A DNA stretch of 64,000 nt. Source: Stenotrophomonas sp. ZAC14D1_NAIMI4_1 (GTDB taxonomy: Bacteria; Pseudomonadota; Gammaproteobacteria; Xanthomonadales; Xanthomonadaceae). The stretch is from assembly GCF_003086775.1 (NCBI RefSeq), contig NZ_CP026001.1, positions 1,886,407-1,950,406 of the forward strand, read 5' to 3'. Both the position numbers and the translations under genes were made by a program. Positions 17,919 through 25,584 of the stretch are shown here, in pieces; position 1 is the stretch's first letter, and every line of letters begins with the position of its first letter. The notes under the pieces were generated by a model. The model worked only from the letters and a program-made list of their open reading frames with translations. It ran no database searches and was not told the DNA's origin.

Positions 17919-18545
17919 ATGAATGCATCGCGACGCATCGAACCGCTGGCCGCCCTGGGCGCAGCCCTGCTGCTGGTGGCCGGTGCCGTGACCGCCGCCG
18001 ACAGCGTGCTGCACCCGTTCCTGGCGGCGCAGCCGAAGCAGGCCCCGGCCGAAGTGAACCTGGCGGTGGAGATCCCGGCCGGCAGCTTCACCAAGTACGA
18101 GATCAAGGAAGACGGCCTGGTGCACGTGGATCGCTTCCAGTCGATGCCGGTGGCCTATCCGGCCAACTATGGCTCGATGCCGCGCACGCTGGCCGGTGAC
18201 AACGATCCGCTGGATGCGCTGGTGCTGACCCGCGAACCGCTGCACCCCGGCGTGATCGTGCGCTTCCGCCCGATCGGCTACCTGAAGATGATCGATGGCG
18301 GCGAGCACGACGAGAAGGTGATCGGGGTGCCCACCGACAAGGTCGACCCGACCTACGCCAACATCCGCGACCTGTCCGATCTGCCTGAGATCGAACGGCA
18401 GCGCATCGAGGCGTTCTTCCGGGTCTACAAGGACCTGCCGGCCGGCCGCAACCCGGTGCAGCTCAATGGCTGGGGCAATGCCGCCGAAGCCCGTGCGCTG
18501 ATCAGCGAGGCGATGAAGCGCTTTAAGGCTGTCCCGACGCGTTGA
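17919..18545 (+). CDS. Exported family I inorganic pyrophosphatase
   Basis: A 208-residue protein with an N-terminal signal peptide or anchor (MNASRRIEPLAALGAALLLVAGAVTAAD) ahead of a family I PPase core: EIPAGSFTKYEIKEDG, VHVDRFQSMPVAYPANYGSMPRTLAGDNDPLDALVL and DEKVIGVPTDKVDPTYANIRDLSDLP. The three catalytic aspartates of the DxDPxD motif are kept. Most family I PPases are cytosolic, so the signal peptide is notable and suggests periplasmic PPi breakdown. GAGGAG precedes the ATG, 12 bp after the phosphatase stop. Last gene of the phosphorus-scavenging operon. Confidence 0.9.
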   Translation: MNASRRIEPLAALGAALLLVAGAVTAADSVLHPFLAAQPKQAPAEVNLAVEIPAGSFTKYEIKEDGLVHVDRFQSMPVAYPANYGSMPRTLAGDNDPLDALVLTREPLHPGVIVRFRPIGYLKMIDGGEHDEKVIGVPTDKVDPTYANIRDLSDLPEIERQRIEAFFRVYKDLPAGRNPVQLNGWGNAAEARALISEAMKRFKAVPTR

Positions 18546-18560
18546 GAGGGAATGGCACAC

Positions 18561-18616
18561 GCTGCGGCAACCGGATAGGCTGCCGCAGCGCGGTGCTGTG
18601 CCGCGGGGGAGCGGCA
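18561..18616 (+). other. Two consecutive hairpins between ppa and the next gene
   Basis: The first stem GCTGCGGCA / TGCCGCAGC (18561-18588 region) may terminate the phytase operon. The second, GTGCCGC-GGGGGA-GCGGCAC (near 18598-18616), carries the GGGGGA ribosome site of the next gene in its loop or stem edge, which could modulate its translation. There is no T-run. Confidence 0.4.
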
Positions 18617-18621
18617 CACGG

Positions 18622-19269
18622 ATGGATGCGAACTGGGTGATCGGGCTGGTGCTCGTCTGGATGCTGCTGCCGGGCTTTTTCTTCGGCGGGCGCTACAAGG
18701 CGGACCTTTCCTCGCCTCGTCTCTGGCGGCGCTGGCTGAACCGTGCCGTGTTGTACCCGTGGTTCCACCTCATCGCTGCCGTACTGCTGATGCACCTGGG
18801 CAACGGATTGTCTTCGCTGCGCCCGGAACTGGGCGAGGGCCTGGAGGATCTGGGGCATGGCCCCGCTGGTTTCGTGCTGCTGCCGTTTCCCCTGGCCGTG
18901 GTGCTGATGACCATCCCCGTGCGCGTGCAGCGCGTGCTTCGCGGGCGACGCTGGAAACCCGGTCCGGACCCGGAGCCCGCAGTGCTGCCGCAGGCGGTCG
19001 CAGCCATCAGGCCGCGGTCGCGGGATTATGGGCAGATCGATCTTGCCGACCCGGCCATGATCGAGGAACTGGCGCGCAGCCACTGGCAGGTCATGGATGC
19101 TGCCGATCGACGAGGGCTGGGGCTGGATCATGCCGAGCGGCTGCAGCGTGGTTTCCTGCGCTACCTGCTGCTGCTCGATGACCGGCAACTGGCCGAGCAG
19201 GCGGCTTCGGTCTATCGGCGGGCGATGATCGCCCATGCCTGGGACGGCCAGCGCGAACGCGGCCTGTAG
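18622..19269 (+). CDS. Hypothetical membrane protein
   Basis: A 215-residue protein with hydrophobic segments near residues 5-22 (VIGLVLVWMLLPGFFF), 40-58 (AVLYPWFHLIAAVLLMHLG) and 80-100 (FVLLPFPLAVVLMTIPV). A soluble C-terminal half follows with HWQVMDAADRRGLGLDHAERLQRGFLRYLLLLDD. No family is recognised. The ATG at 18622 follows a GGGGGAG ribosome site; a GTG at 18598 is in frame but lies upstream of that site. The TAG stop is part of the GTAG head of a SMAG repeat. Confidence 0.7.
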   Translation: MDANWVIGLVLVWMLLPGFFFGGRYKADLSSPRLWRRWLNRAVLYPWFHLIAAVLLMHLGNGLSSLRPELGEGLEDLGHGPAGFVLLPFPLAVVLMTIPVRVQRVLRGRRWKPGPDPEPAVLPQAVAAIRPRSRDYGQIDLADPAMIEELARSHWQVMDAADRRGLGLDHAERLQRGFLRYLLLLDDRQLAEQAASVYRRAMIAHAWDGQRERGL

Positions 19270-19289
19270 ACCCACGCCATGCGTGGATT
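19266..19289. repeat. SMAG palindrome providing a stop codon
   Basis: GTAG-headed unit with a CCACGC/GCGTGG stem. Its TAG is the stop codon of the upstream membrane-protein gene, and its other edge touches the stop of the convergent SUKH-like gene. Confidence 0.75.
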
Positions 19290-19873
19290 CAGCCCAGTAG
19301 CGTCTCGATGAATGACTCCGCGTCGATCCGGTCGCCCAGCACCCGGGCCACCGCCTGCACGGCTGCCTCCTGGTGCTCCGCGCGGATGCCGCCGTCGTCG
19401 TCATCGTTGTAGAGATCGTAGCCTGCATCCAGATAGACCGTGCCTGCGGCGGCCAGCGCCGCCATCAGGGTCGGCACATCCGTAGCGATCTCGCCGGCCT
19501 CCAGCAGGCCGGCGCCGTGGTGGCTGAACAACACCCGTCCGTCATCCAAGTCGAGGATGAAGGGATCCGCACCGCGGTCGGCAATCACCAGCCAGTTCGA
19601 CGGCCAGCTGTCGATCGGCTCGCCGCTGATGCCATTCCAGCGATACCCCGCTTGGTGACGCCACAGGCGTTGTAGCGGGGGAACCCACACTTCCAGACCG
19701 GGAATGGTGATGCCGGCACGGCCAACCTTGGCATTGATCTCTTGGCCCAGCGGCCCGATCTGCGCGTAGAAACGCGCCAGCACCGGCGGCAGCGGGAACG
19801 GGCGCTGCCAGTCACGTCCGTCTTGGGCCTGCAGCGGGCCAAAACGGGCGAAGGCAGCGTGCAGGTCATCCAT
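19289..19873 (-). CDS. SMI1/KNR4 (SUKH)-like protein
   Basis: A 194-residue cytosolic acidic protein. The pattern PLPPVLARFYAQIGPLG near residues 27-43, DSWPSNWLVIADRGADPFILDLDDGRVLFSHHGAG around 88-122 and a C-terminal helical tail follow the SUKH fold, in which W...NW.VI....DP...D...G is the core strand block. SUKH proteins are often immunity proteins to secreted toxins but also have housekeeping roles. No toxin gene is adjacent, so it is an orphan here. The assignment rests on motif shape. Confidence 0.55.
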   Translation of the reverse strand: MDDLHAAFARFGPLQAQDGRDWQRPFPLPPVLARFYAQIGPLGQEINAKVGRAGITIPGLEVWVPPLQRLWRHQAGYRWNGISGEPIDSWPSNWLVIADRGADPFILDLDDGRVLFSHHGAGLLEAGEIATDVPTLMAALAAAGTVYLDAGYDLYNDDDDGGIRAEHQEAAVQAVARVLGDRIDAESFIETLLG

Positions 19874-19976
19874 GGCGTCGTTGTTCCGGTAGTGGGCCCG
19901 GCAGCCTAGCAGATGGTCCTGCGTGCAATGCCTTCACCGCCGCTGGCTATCATGTGCGCCATCCAGAACGAAGGCG

Positions 19977-21398
19977 ATGCACGTGTCGGTAGCGTTGGTG
20001 TGGTTCCGCCGCGATCTGCGGCTGCAGGACAATCCGGCCCTGCAGGCCGCGCTCGATGCCGGCCACGAGGTGGTGCCGGTCTACATCCATGCGCCGCAGG
20101 AGGAGGGCGAATGGGTGCCTGGCGCAGCGTCGGATGCCTGGCGACACCGCTCGCTGGCCGCGCTCGATGCTGACCTGCGCGCGCGTGGTTCGGCCTTGGT
20201 GCTGCGCAGCGGCGACAGCCTGGACGCGCTGCAGGCGCTGATCGAAGAGACCGGCGCCGAGGCCGTCTACTGGAACCGCAAGTACGAGCCGGCCACCCAG
20301 CCGCGCGACGCCAGCATCAAGCGCACCCTGCGCGAGCAGGGCGTTGATGCGCAGAGCTGCAACGGCAGCCTGCTGTTCGAGCCGTGGGATGTCGCCACCC
20401 AGCAGGGGCAGCCGTACAAGGTGTTCACCCCGTACTGGCGCAACGTGCTCAGCCACTGGCGCCTGCCTGCGCTGCAACCCGCGCCGAAGAAGCTGGCATC
20501 GCACGGCGTCGCCAGCCGCGCGCTGGAGGAACTGCAGCTGGCGCCGACGCTGGACTGGGACACCGGCTTCTGGGAGCACTGGCAGCCGGGCGAAGCGGGT
20601 GCGCTGGAGGCGTTGTCGGTGTTCGAGGATGGCGCCCTGCGCGGGTACCGCGAGCAGCGTGACCTGCCGGACCGTGTAGGCACCTCGCGGATGTCGCCGC
20701 ACCTGCATTTTGGTGAGATCGCACCGTGGCGCATCGCCCATGCGCTGGAAGGCCTGCGCAGTGCCGGCACCGATGCCGATATCGACGGCTACCTGCGCCA
20801 GCTCGGTTGGCGTGATTTCGCCTATCACCTGCTGCACCACTTCCCGAAGACGCCGGACGAGAACCTCAACCCGCGCTTTGATCGCTTCCCCTGGGCCAAC
20901 CCCAGTGGCGCGCAGCTGCACGACTGGCAGCGTGGCAACACCGGCGTGCCGATCGTTGATGCCGGCCTGCGCGAGCTGTGGCATACCGGTTACATGCACA
21001 ACCGGGTGCGGATGATCGTTGCCAGCTACCTGTGCAAGCACCTGCGCGCGCACTGGCTGCACGGCGCGCGCTGGTTCTGGGACACGCTGGTCGATGCCGA
21101 CCTGGCCAACAACACGATGGGCTGGCAATGGGTGGCGGGCACCGGGGCCGACGCGGCGCCGTACTTCCGCGTGTTCAATCCGGTTACCCAGGCCGAGAAG
21201 TTCGATCCGCAGGCCCGTTACATCACCCGCTGGGTGCCGGAACTGGCGGCGCTGCCGGTCAAGGCGCGCTTCGCGCCGTGGCAGCATCCGCTGCTGCTTG
21301 CCGACAAGGCGCCGGGCTACCCGCGCACCCCGCTGGTGGACCTGGCTGCAGGCCGCGACGCCGCGCTGGCGGCCTACCGGAGCACGGGCGGCGCGTAA
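19977..21398 (+). CDS. phrB: Deoxyribodipyrimidine photo-lyase (class I CPD photolyase)
   Basis: A 473-residue light-driven DNA repair flavoprotein. The N-terminal antenna domain starts VALVWFRRDLRLQDNPAL. The FAD domain carries RVGTSRMSPHLHFGEIAPWRI, WRDFAYHLLHHFP, DAGLRELWHTGYMHNRVRMIVASYLCKHL and the terminal NNTMGWQWVAGTGADAAPYFRVFNPVTQAEKFDP block of class I photolyases. The start at 19977 (MHVSVALVWFRRD) follows AAGG; an in-frame ATG at 19923 adds an unconserved leader. Monocistronic by spacing. Confidence 0.96.
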   Translation: MHVSVALVWFRRDLRLQDNPALQAALDAGHEVVPVYIHAPQEEGEWVPGAASDAWRHRSLAALDADLRARGSALVLRSGDSLDALQALIEETGAEAVYWNRKYEPATQPRDASIKRTLREQGVDAQSCNGSLLFEPWDVATQQGQPYKVFTPYWRNVLSHWRLPALQPAPKKLASHGVASRALEELQLAPTLDWDTGFWEHWQPGEAGALEALSVFEDGALRGYREQRDLPDRVGTSRMSPHLHFGEIAPWRIAHALEGLRSAGTDADIDGYLRQLGWRDFAYHLLHHFPKTPDENLNPRFDRFPWANPSGAQLHDWQRGNTGVPIVDAGLRELWHTGYMHNRVRMIVASYLCKHLRAHWLHGARWFWDTLVDADLANNTMGWQWVAGTGADAAPYFRVFNPVTQAEKFDPQARYITRWVPELAALPVKARFAPWQHPLLLADKAPGYPRTPLVDLAAGRDAALAAYRSTGGA

Positions 21399-21410
21399 AG
21401 GCCGCCGATG

Positions 21411-21450
21411 AAGGCCGGCTCAGAAAGCTGAATGCAGCACGTCCGGCCTT
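21411..21450 (+). terminator. Possible terminator after phrB
   Basis: Inverted repeat AAGGCCGG / CCGGCCTT with a 24-nt loop, 13 nt past the phrB stop. The long loop and short T-tract make this weak. Confidence 0.35.
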
Positions 21451-21536
21451 CACATCCATCATCCCGGCATCGCGCCGGGCTGTATATCCTCCGGGTCGTT
21501 CGCACGCCGCACTGGCCGGCATCCAAGGAGACCACC

Positions 21537-22232
21537 ATGATCCGCAACACCACCCGCAACGTCGCCCTGGCCCTGATGACCGCTGCCGCGCTGACGGCGT
21601 GCGCCACCGGCGGCTCCTATGTGCAGAGTGACCAGTACGGCAACCCGACCGAACAGCAGAACCGCACCGGTCGCGGCGCCCTGATCGGTACCGCCGTCGG
21701 TGTCGCTGCCGGCCTGTTGAGCGGCAACAGCGCCACCGAACGTCGCCAGCACGCACTGGTCGGCGCCGGCATCGGCGCGCTGAGTGGCGCGGCCATCGGC
21801 AACTACCAGGATCGCCAGGAGCGCGCCCTGCGTGAGCGCACCGCCAACACCGGCATCGACGTGCAGCGCCAGGGCGACAACATCACCCTGAACCTGCCGG
21901 ACGGCATCACCTTTGATTTCGGCAAGTCGGCGTTGAAGCCGCAGTTCTATGGCTCGCTCAACGGCGTTGCCAGCACGCTGAACGAGTACAACCAGACCAT
22001 GATCGAAGTGGTCGGCCACACCGACAGCATCGGCAGCGACGCGGTGAACAACCGCCTGTCGAAGGAGCGCGCGGATTCGGTGGCCCAGTATCTGGTCGGC
22101 CAGGGCGTGCAGCAGGTGCGCATTGAAACCCTGGGCGCCGGCAAGGCCTATCCGATTGCCGACAACAGCACCGACGCCGGCCGCGCGCAGAACCGCCGCG
22201 TGGAAATCCGTGTGATTCCGCTCAAGCAGTAA
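21537..22232 (+). CDS. OmpA-family lipoprotein (YiaD-like)
   Basis: A 231-residue protein with a lipoprotein signal (MIRNTTRNVALALMTAAALTAC; Cys22). A glycine-zipper segment follows (RGALIGTAVGVAAGLLSGNSATERRQHALVGAGIGALSGAAIGNYQD), probably membrane-inserting. The C-terminal OmpA peptidoglycan-binding domain has FDFGKSALKPQ, VVGHTDSIGSDAVNNRLSKERADSVAQYL and NRRVEIRVIPLKQ, with the Asp/Arg pair that binds diaminopimelate. AAGGAG precedes the ATG at 21537. Likely outer-membrane anchored and wall-tethering. A strong terminator follows. Confidence 0.93.
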   Translation: MIRNTTRNVALALMTAAALTACATGGSYVQSDQYGNPTEQQNRTGRGALIGTAVGVAAGLLSGNSATERRQHALVGAGIGALSGAAIGNYQDRQERALRERTANTGIDVQRQGDNITLNLPDGITFDFGKSALKPQFYGSLNGVASTLNEYNQTMIEVVGHTDSIGSDAVNNRLSKERADSVAQYLVGQGVQQVRIETLGAGKAYPIADNSTDAGRAQNRRVEIRVIPLKQ

Positions 22233-22277
22233 CGCGCAGCGTTACTGCTTGAGCCGGTCCGGCCTTGGGCCGGAACG

Positions 22278-22306
22278 AAAATGCCGCCCTTGCAGGCGGC
22301 ATTTTT
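22278..22306 (+). terminator. Rho-independent terminator of the OmpA lipoprotein gene
   Basis: Stem ATGCCGCC / GGCGGCAT flanked by AAAA and TTTTT, a textbook bidirectional-type terminator. Confidence 0.85.
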
Positions 22307-22637
22307 GTGGGTGCCGAGCGTTGCTCGGCACGCCATGGAACTCTCAGTCGCATCGATGCTCGAGGGCTCCTGCTGCCGGTAGGTGCCGAGCGTTGCTCGG
22401 CACGCTCGACGGCGCCGGCTCGGGCTCTGGTAGGTGCCGACCTTGGTCGGCGCGCTCTGGGCTTTGTAGAGTCGAGCCATGCTCGACTCCGTAAAAGGCA
22501 GTCGAGCAAGCTCGACTCTACAAAAGGCAGTCGAGCAAGCTCGACTCTACAAAAGGCAGTCGAGCAAGCTCGACTCTACAAAAGGCAGTCGAGCAAGCTC
22601 GACTCTACAAAAAGCAGTCGAGCAAGCTCGACTCTAC
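22307..22637. repeat. SMAG repeat array with five tandem copies
   Basis: Three GTGGG/GTAGG-headed units (22307-22331, 22379-22403, 22430-22453) and one GTAG unit (22466-22489) precede a tandem array. In the array a palindrome GTCGAGCAAGCTCGAC plus TCTAC repeats at 22501, 22530, 22559, 22588 and 22617, with period 29 and an AAAAGGCA linker; the last linker is AAAAAGCA. It fills the gap between the OmpA gene terminator and the SDR gene stop. All units are identical, unlike CRISPR spacers. Confidence 0.9.
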
Positions 22638-22640
22638 ACA

Positions 22641-23366
22641 TCACCCCGCCGCCGTCGGCCGCACCACGATCTCGTTCACGTCCACGTCGCCCGGCTGCTC
22701 GATCGCGAACCGCACTGCGCGGCCGATCGCATCAGGCTGCAGCGCGATGGCGCGGTACTGCACCATCGCCTCCGCGGCGACCGGGTCGGTAATGGTGTCC
22801 GCCAGCTCGCTTTCGACCACGCCCGGGTGGATGCAGGTCACCCGCAGGTCGCGATGCTCCTGGCGCAGGCCCTCGGAGATCGCGCGCACGGCGTACTTGG
22901 TCGCGCAGTACACCGCTGCCGTCGGCACCACCGACAGCGCACCGATCGAGGCGATGTTGATGATCTGGCCCTGGCCACGCGCCTGCATGTGCGGCAGCAC
23001 GGCGGCGATGCCGTACAGCACGCCGCGGATGTTGACGTCGATCATCCGGTCCCACTCGTCCACCTTCAGCGAGGCCATCGGCGAGAGCGGCATGACGCCG
23101 GCGTTGTTGACGATCACGTCGATACTGCCGAACTCCGCCAGCGCCATCGCAGCGAACGCTTCGACCTGCGCGCGCTGGGTCACGTCCAGTGCCTGCACCC
23201 GCACCTGCGCGCCTTGTCCGCGCAGTTCGTCGGCGAGTGCCTGCAGCCGGTCGAGGCGGCGTGCGCCGAGCACGAGGCGCGCGCCAGGCTGGGCCAGTGC
23301 GCGGGCGATGCCGGCACCGATGCCACTGGATGCGCCGGTGATGAGGATGGTTCGGGAAAGGCTCAT
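22641..23366 (-). CDS. SDR family NAD(P)-dependent oxidoreductase
   Basis: A 241-residue classical short-chain dehydrogenase. The cofactor motif TGASSGIGAG lies at about 10-19, NNAGV at about 88, the catalytic Ser in NIASIGALS, and YCATK (Tyr-x-x-x-Lys) at about 155. The start at 23366 (MSLSRTILITGASSG) is preceded by a purine-rich site. It is divergent from a LysR regulator whose start is 117 bp away, a layout in which the regulator usually controls the enzyme. The substrate is unknown. Confidence 0.92.
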   Translation of the reverse strand: MSLSRTILITGASSGIGAGIARALAQPGARLVLGARRLDRLQALADELRGQGAQVRVQALDVTQRAQVEAFAAMALAEFGSIDVIVNNAGVMPLSPMASLKVDEWDRMIDVNIRGVLYGIAAVLPHMQARGQGQIINIASIGALSVVPTAAVYCATKYAVRAISEGLRQEHRDLRVTCIHPGVVESELADTITDPVAAEAMVQYRAIALQPDAIGRAVRFAIEQPGDVDVNEIVVRPTAAG

Positions 23367-23465
23367 GGCAGGACTCCTGGACGGGGAAAGGGTCGGTCTG
23401 GACCCGGTGTCGCCACGGTAGATCCCCCACGTTGTCGCGATAAGATGCCGATTGCCGATCAGCAT

Positions 23466-23481
23466 GTTAAGGACTGCTAAC
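23466..23481. promoter_or_regulatory. Candidate LysR-type operator in SDR/LysR intergenic region
   Basis: GTTAAGGACTGCTAAC has inverted GTTA/TAAC arms and a T-N11-A core, the usual LysR box. It sits two bases before the LysR start codon and about 100 bp from the divergent SDR start. This fits autorepression but is inferred from pattern only. Confidence 0.4.
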
Positions 23482-23483
23482 CA

Positions 23484-24368
23484 ATGTCCGTGGATCTCAA
23501 TGCCCTTGCCGTGTTCCAGCGGGTGGCCGAATGCCGCAGCTTCACCGGCGCCGCCGAGCAGCTGGGCGTGACCCGGTCTGCGGTCAGCCAGACGATCAGC
23601 AAGCTGGAACAGGGGCTGGGCATCGCCCTGGTTTTGCGCACCACGCGCAGCGTCAACCTGACCGATGCAGGGCAGGCGCTGCTGTCCTCGGTGCGGCCGG
23701 CGCTGGCAGAGCTGGATACCGCGCTGGAGGCGACCCAGCGTCGCCAGGCTGCCGTATCCGGGCAACTGCGGCTCGCGGTGTCCTCCATCGCAGAAGCCTT
23801 TCTGGCCGGGCCAATGCTGGCCAGCTTCGCGGCGCGGCACCCGGCGCTGCAGCTGGACATCACGGTGAGCGACGAAGAATTCGACATCGTCGGTGCGGGG
23901 TTCGATGCCGGTGTGCGCCTGGGCGAAGTCATCGCCCAGGACATGGTGGCGGTACCGGTATCGGCACGGCAGCGGCAGCTGGTGGTGTGCGCGCCGGCAT
24001 ACCGCGATCAGCATGCGCTGCCCACGCATCCGCGCGAGCTGGCCGATCATCGCTGCATCGGGTGGCGCAGTGCGCCGGGCAAGGCGCCGTATCGCTGGGA
24101 ATTCGAAGAGCGCGGACGGGAGTTCAGCGTCGATGTGCAGCCGGAAATCACCAGCAACGACATGGGCGTGATGGCGCGCCTGGCGGTGGCCGGCGCGGGC
24201 ATCGCCATCGGCATGGAAGAGACCTGGCGGCCGTGGCTGCAGCGCGGCGAACTGGTGCCGCTGCTGGAGCCGTACTGCCCGCGTTTCGCGGGCTTTTTCC
24301 TGTATTACCCGAGCCGCCGCCAAGCCGAACCAAAGCTGCGCGCGCTGGTCGAGCACGTATTGGGTTGA
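23484..24368 (+). CDS. LysR-family transcriptional regulator
   Basis: A 294-residue regulator. The N-terminal winged helix-turn-helix spans about 5-62 (LNALAVFQRVAECRSFTGAAEQLGVTRSAVSQTISKLEQGLGIALVLRTTRSVNLTDAG). The periplasmic-binding-like effector domain covers the rest (LRLAVSSIAEAFL, FDAGVRLGE, HRCIGWRSAPG, VAGAGIAIGMEE). It belongs to the group with a TTRS(V/L).LT recognition segment that usually controls an adjacent oxidoreductase. Divergent SDR gene at 22641-23366. Confidence 0.92.
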   Translation: MSVDLNALAVFQRVAECRSFTGAAEQLGVTRSAVSQTISKLEQGLGIALVLRTTRSVNLTDAGQALLSSVRPALAELDTALEATQRRQAAVSGQLRLAVSSIAEAFLAGPMLASFAARHPALQLDITVSDEEFDIVGAGFDAGVRLGEVIAQDMVAVPVSARQRQLVVCAPAYRDQHALPTHPRELADHRCIGWRSAPGKAPYRWEFEERGREFSVDVQPEITSNDMGVMARLAVAGAGIAIGMEETWRPWLQRGELVPLLEPYCPRFAGFFLYYPSRRQAEPKLRALVEHVLG

Positions 24369-24379
24369 TGGGCGGTGAC

Positions 24380-24403
24380 GTGCCGGCCGGCGGCCGGCAC
24401 TAC
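24380..24403. repeat. SMAG palindrome
   Basis: Unit with a GTGCCGGCC/GGCCGGCAC stem ending CTAC, between the convergent LysR gene and smeRv. Confidence 0.75.
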
Positions 24404-24409
24404 CGTCGA

Positions 24410-25438
24410 TCATGCCGCAGCAGTGACCTTCTCGAGGATGCGCTTGCCGCTGTTTTCCAGCGCGGCATCTTCCTTTTCCTGCTGCTGCCGTGCCAGCTTC
24501 GCCGCCGGGCACTGCGCCAGCATGTAGTTGGCGTCGAAGTTGAGCTTCTCCACCAGAAAATCGACGAAGGCACGCACCTTCGGCGAGACCAGGCGGCCGC
24601 CGGCAAACACCGCGTTGAAGTCCACTTCCGGCCCGGTCCAGCCGGCCAGAACGCGGCGCACCATGCCCGATTCGACGAACGGCTTGGCCATCACGTCGCC
24701 GGTCAGCAGCAGGCCTTCGCCGCACACCAGCGCGCCGTTCAACGCCGACATGTCGTTGGCGGTCATCAGTGGCGTCACCGGGAAATCGCGCAGCTCGCCA
24801 CCGTTCTCGCCCAGCTGCCAGGTGAAGCGCGGCGAGTTGCCGGTGTGGTACGGCTTGCGCATGGCCAGGATGCGGTGGAACTGCAGTTCCTCCGGGTGCA
24901 GCGGCTCGCCGTAGCGTTCGATGTAGGCCGGGCTGGCAAACACCTGCGTGCGCAGGCTGCCCAGCTTGCGCGCAACCAGGTTGGAATCGGGCAGGGCACC
25001 CACGCGCAGGGCAAGATCGGCCTCGCCTGCAATCAGGTCCAGTTTCTCGTTGCCCAGGTGCATGTCCAGGCGGATTTCCGGGTACTGCGCGTGGAACTGG
25101 CCCAGCAGCGGCGCGATCCAGGTAATGCCGATGGAGTAGGGCACGGTGAAACGCAGCCAGCCACGCGGGCCCGACTGCAGCTGGCTCACCGCGCTCTCGG
25201 CTTCTTCCAGTTCGCGCGCGATGCGCTGGCAGTGCTCGTGATAGATCGAACCGGCTTCGGTCAGGCCGAGGCGGCGCGTGGTCCGGTGCAGCAGGCGCGC
25301 GCCCAGGCGCGTTTCCAGCTCCTGCACTTTGCGGCTGACCGTGGTCTTGGGCAGGCCGAGCGATTTGGCAGCGGCAATGAAGCTGCCTTGCTCGACCACC
25401 TTGACGAAGATCAGCGTCTCGTTGAGATCGTGGGACAT
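24410..25438 (-). CDS. smeRv: LysR-family regulator SmeRv of the SmeVWX efflux pump
   Basis: A 342-residue LysR protein: HTH at about 5-60 (FVKVVEQGSFIAAAKSLGLPKTTVSRKVQELETRLGARLLHRTTRRLGLTEAG) and an effector domain to about 310, followed by a long C-terminal tail (QQQEKEDAALENSGKRILEKVTAAA). It is divergent from the smeU1-V-W-U2-X operon, the defining context of SmeRv in S. maltophilia. Residue 266 is Gly (in RRVLAGWTGPEVDF). Substitutions at Gly266 are known to switch on SmeVWX and raise quinolone and chloramphenicol resistance, so this allele looks wild-type at that site. Confidence 0.92.
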   Translation of the reverse strand: MSHDLNETLIFVKVVEQGSFIAAAKSLGLPKTTVSRKVQELETRLGARLLHRTTRRLGLTEAGSIYHEHCQRIARELEEAESAVSQLQSGPRGWLRFTVPYSIGITWIAPLLGQFHAQYPEIRLDMHLGNEKLDLIAGEADLALRVGALPDSNLVARKLGSLRTQVFASPAYIERYGEPLHPEELQFHRILAMRKPYHTGNSPRFTWQLGENGGELRDFPVTPLMTANDMSALNGALVCGEGLLLTGDVMAKPFVESGMVRRVLAGWTGPEVDFNAVFAGGRLVSPKVRAFVDFLVEKLNFDANYMLAQCPAAKLARQQQEKEDAALENSGKRILEKVTAAA

Positions 25439-25513
25439 GGTCGGGATCCTGGACGGCGGGGATGGGACAATCGTGACAGATCGATTGGACCGGGGACGGG
25501 ATGATTATTCCCC

Positions 25514-25527
25514 TTAATCCGGACTAA
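25514..25527. promoter_or_regulatory. Candidate SmeRv operator in smeRv-smeU1 intergenic region
   Basis: TTAATCCGGACTAA is a near-perfect dyad (TTA-N-TCCGGA-N-TAA) with a LysR-like T-N11-A core. It is the most AT-rich spot of the 25439-25584 gap, 76 bp before the smeRv start on the other strand and 58 bp before the leader ORF. The surrounding GATTATTCCCC and CAAGTAAAGG may hold the divergent promoters. Binding by SmeRv is inferred. Confidence 0.5.
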
Positions 25528-25584
25528 TCAAGTAAAGGTTTGAGGTCTATCGTGGCGCCATTCGTGAAATGGAGCTCGTCCCCC

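Noticed and set aside
22501-22637. CRISPR-like regular array
   Set aside because: The 29-bp period is caused by identical SMAG units with constant 8-nt linkers; there are no variable spacers and no cas genes.
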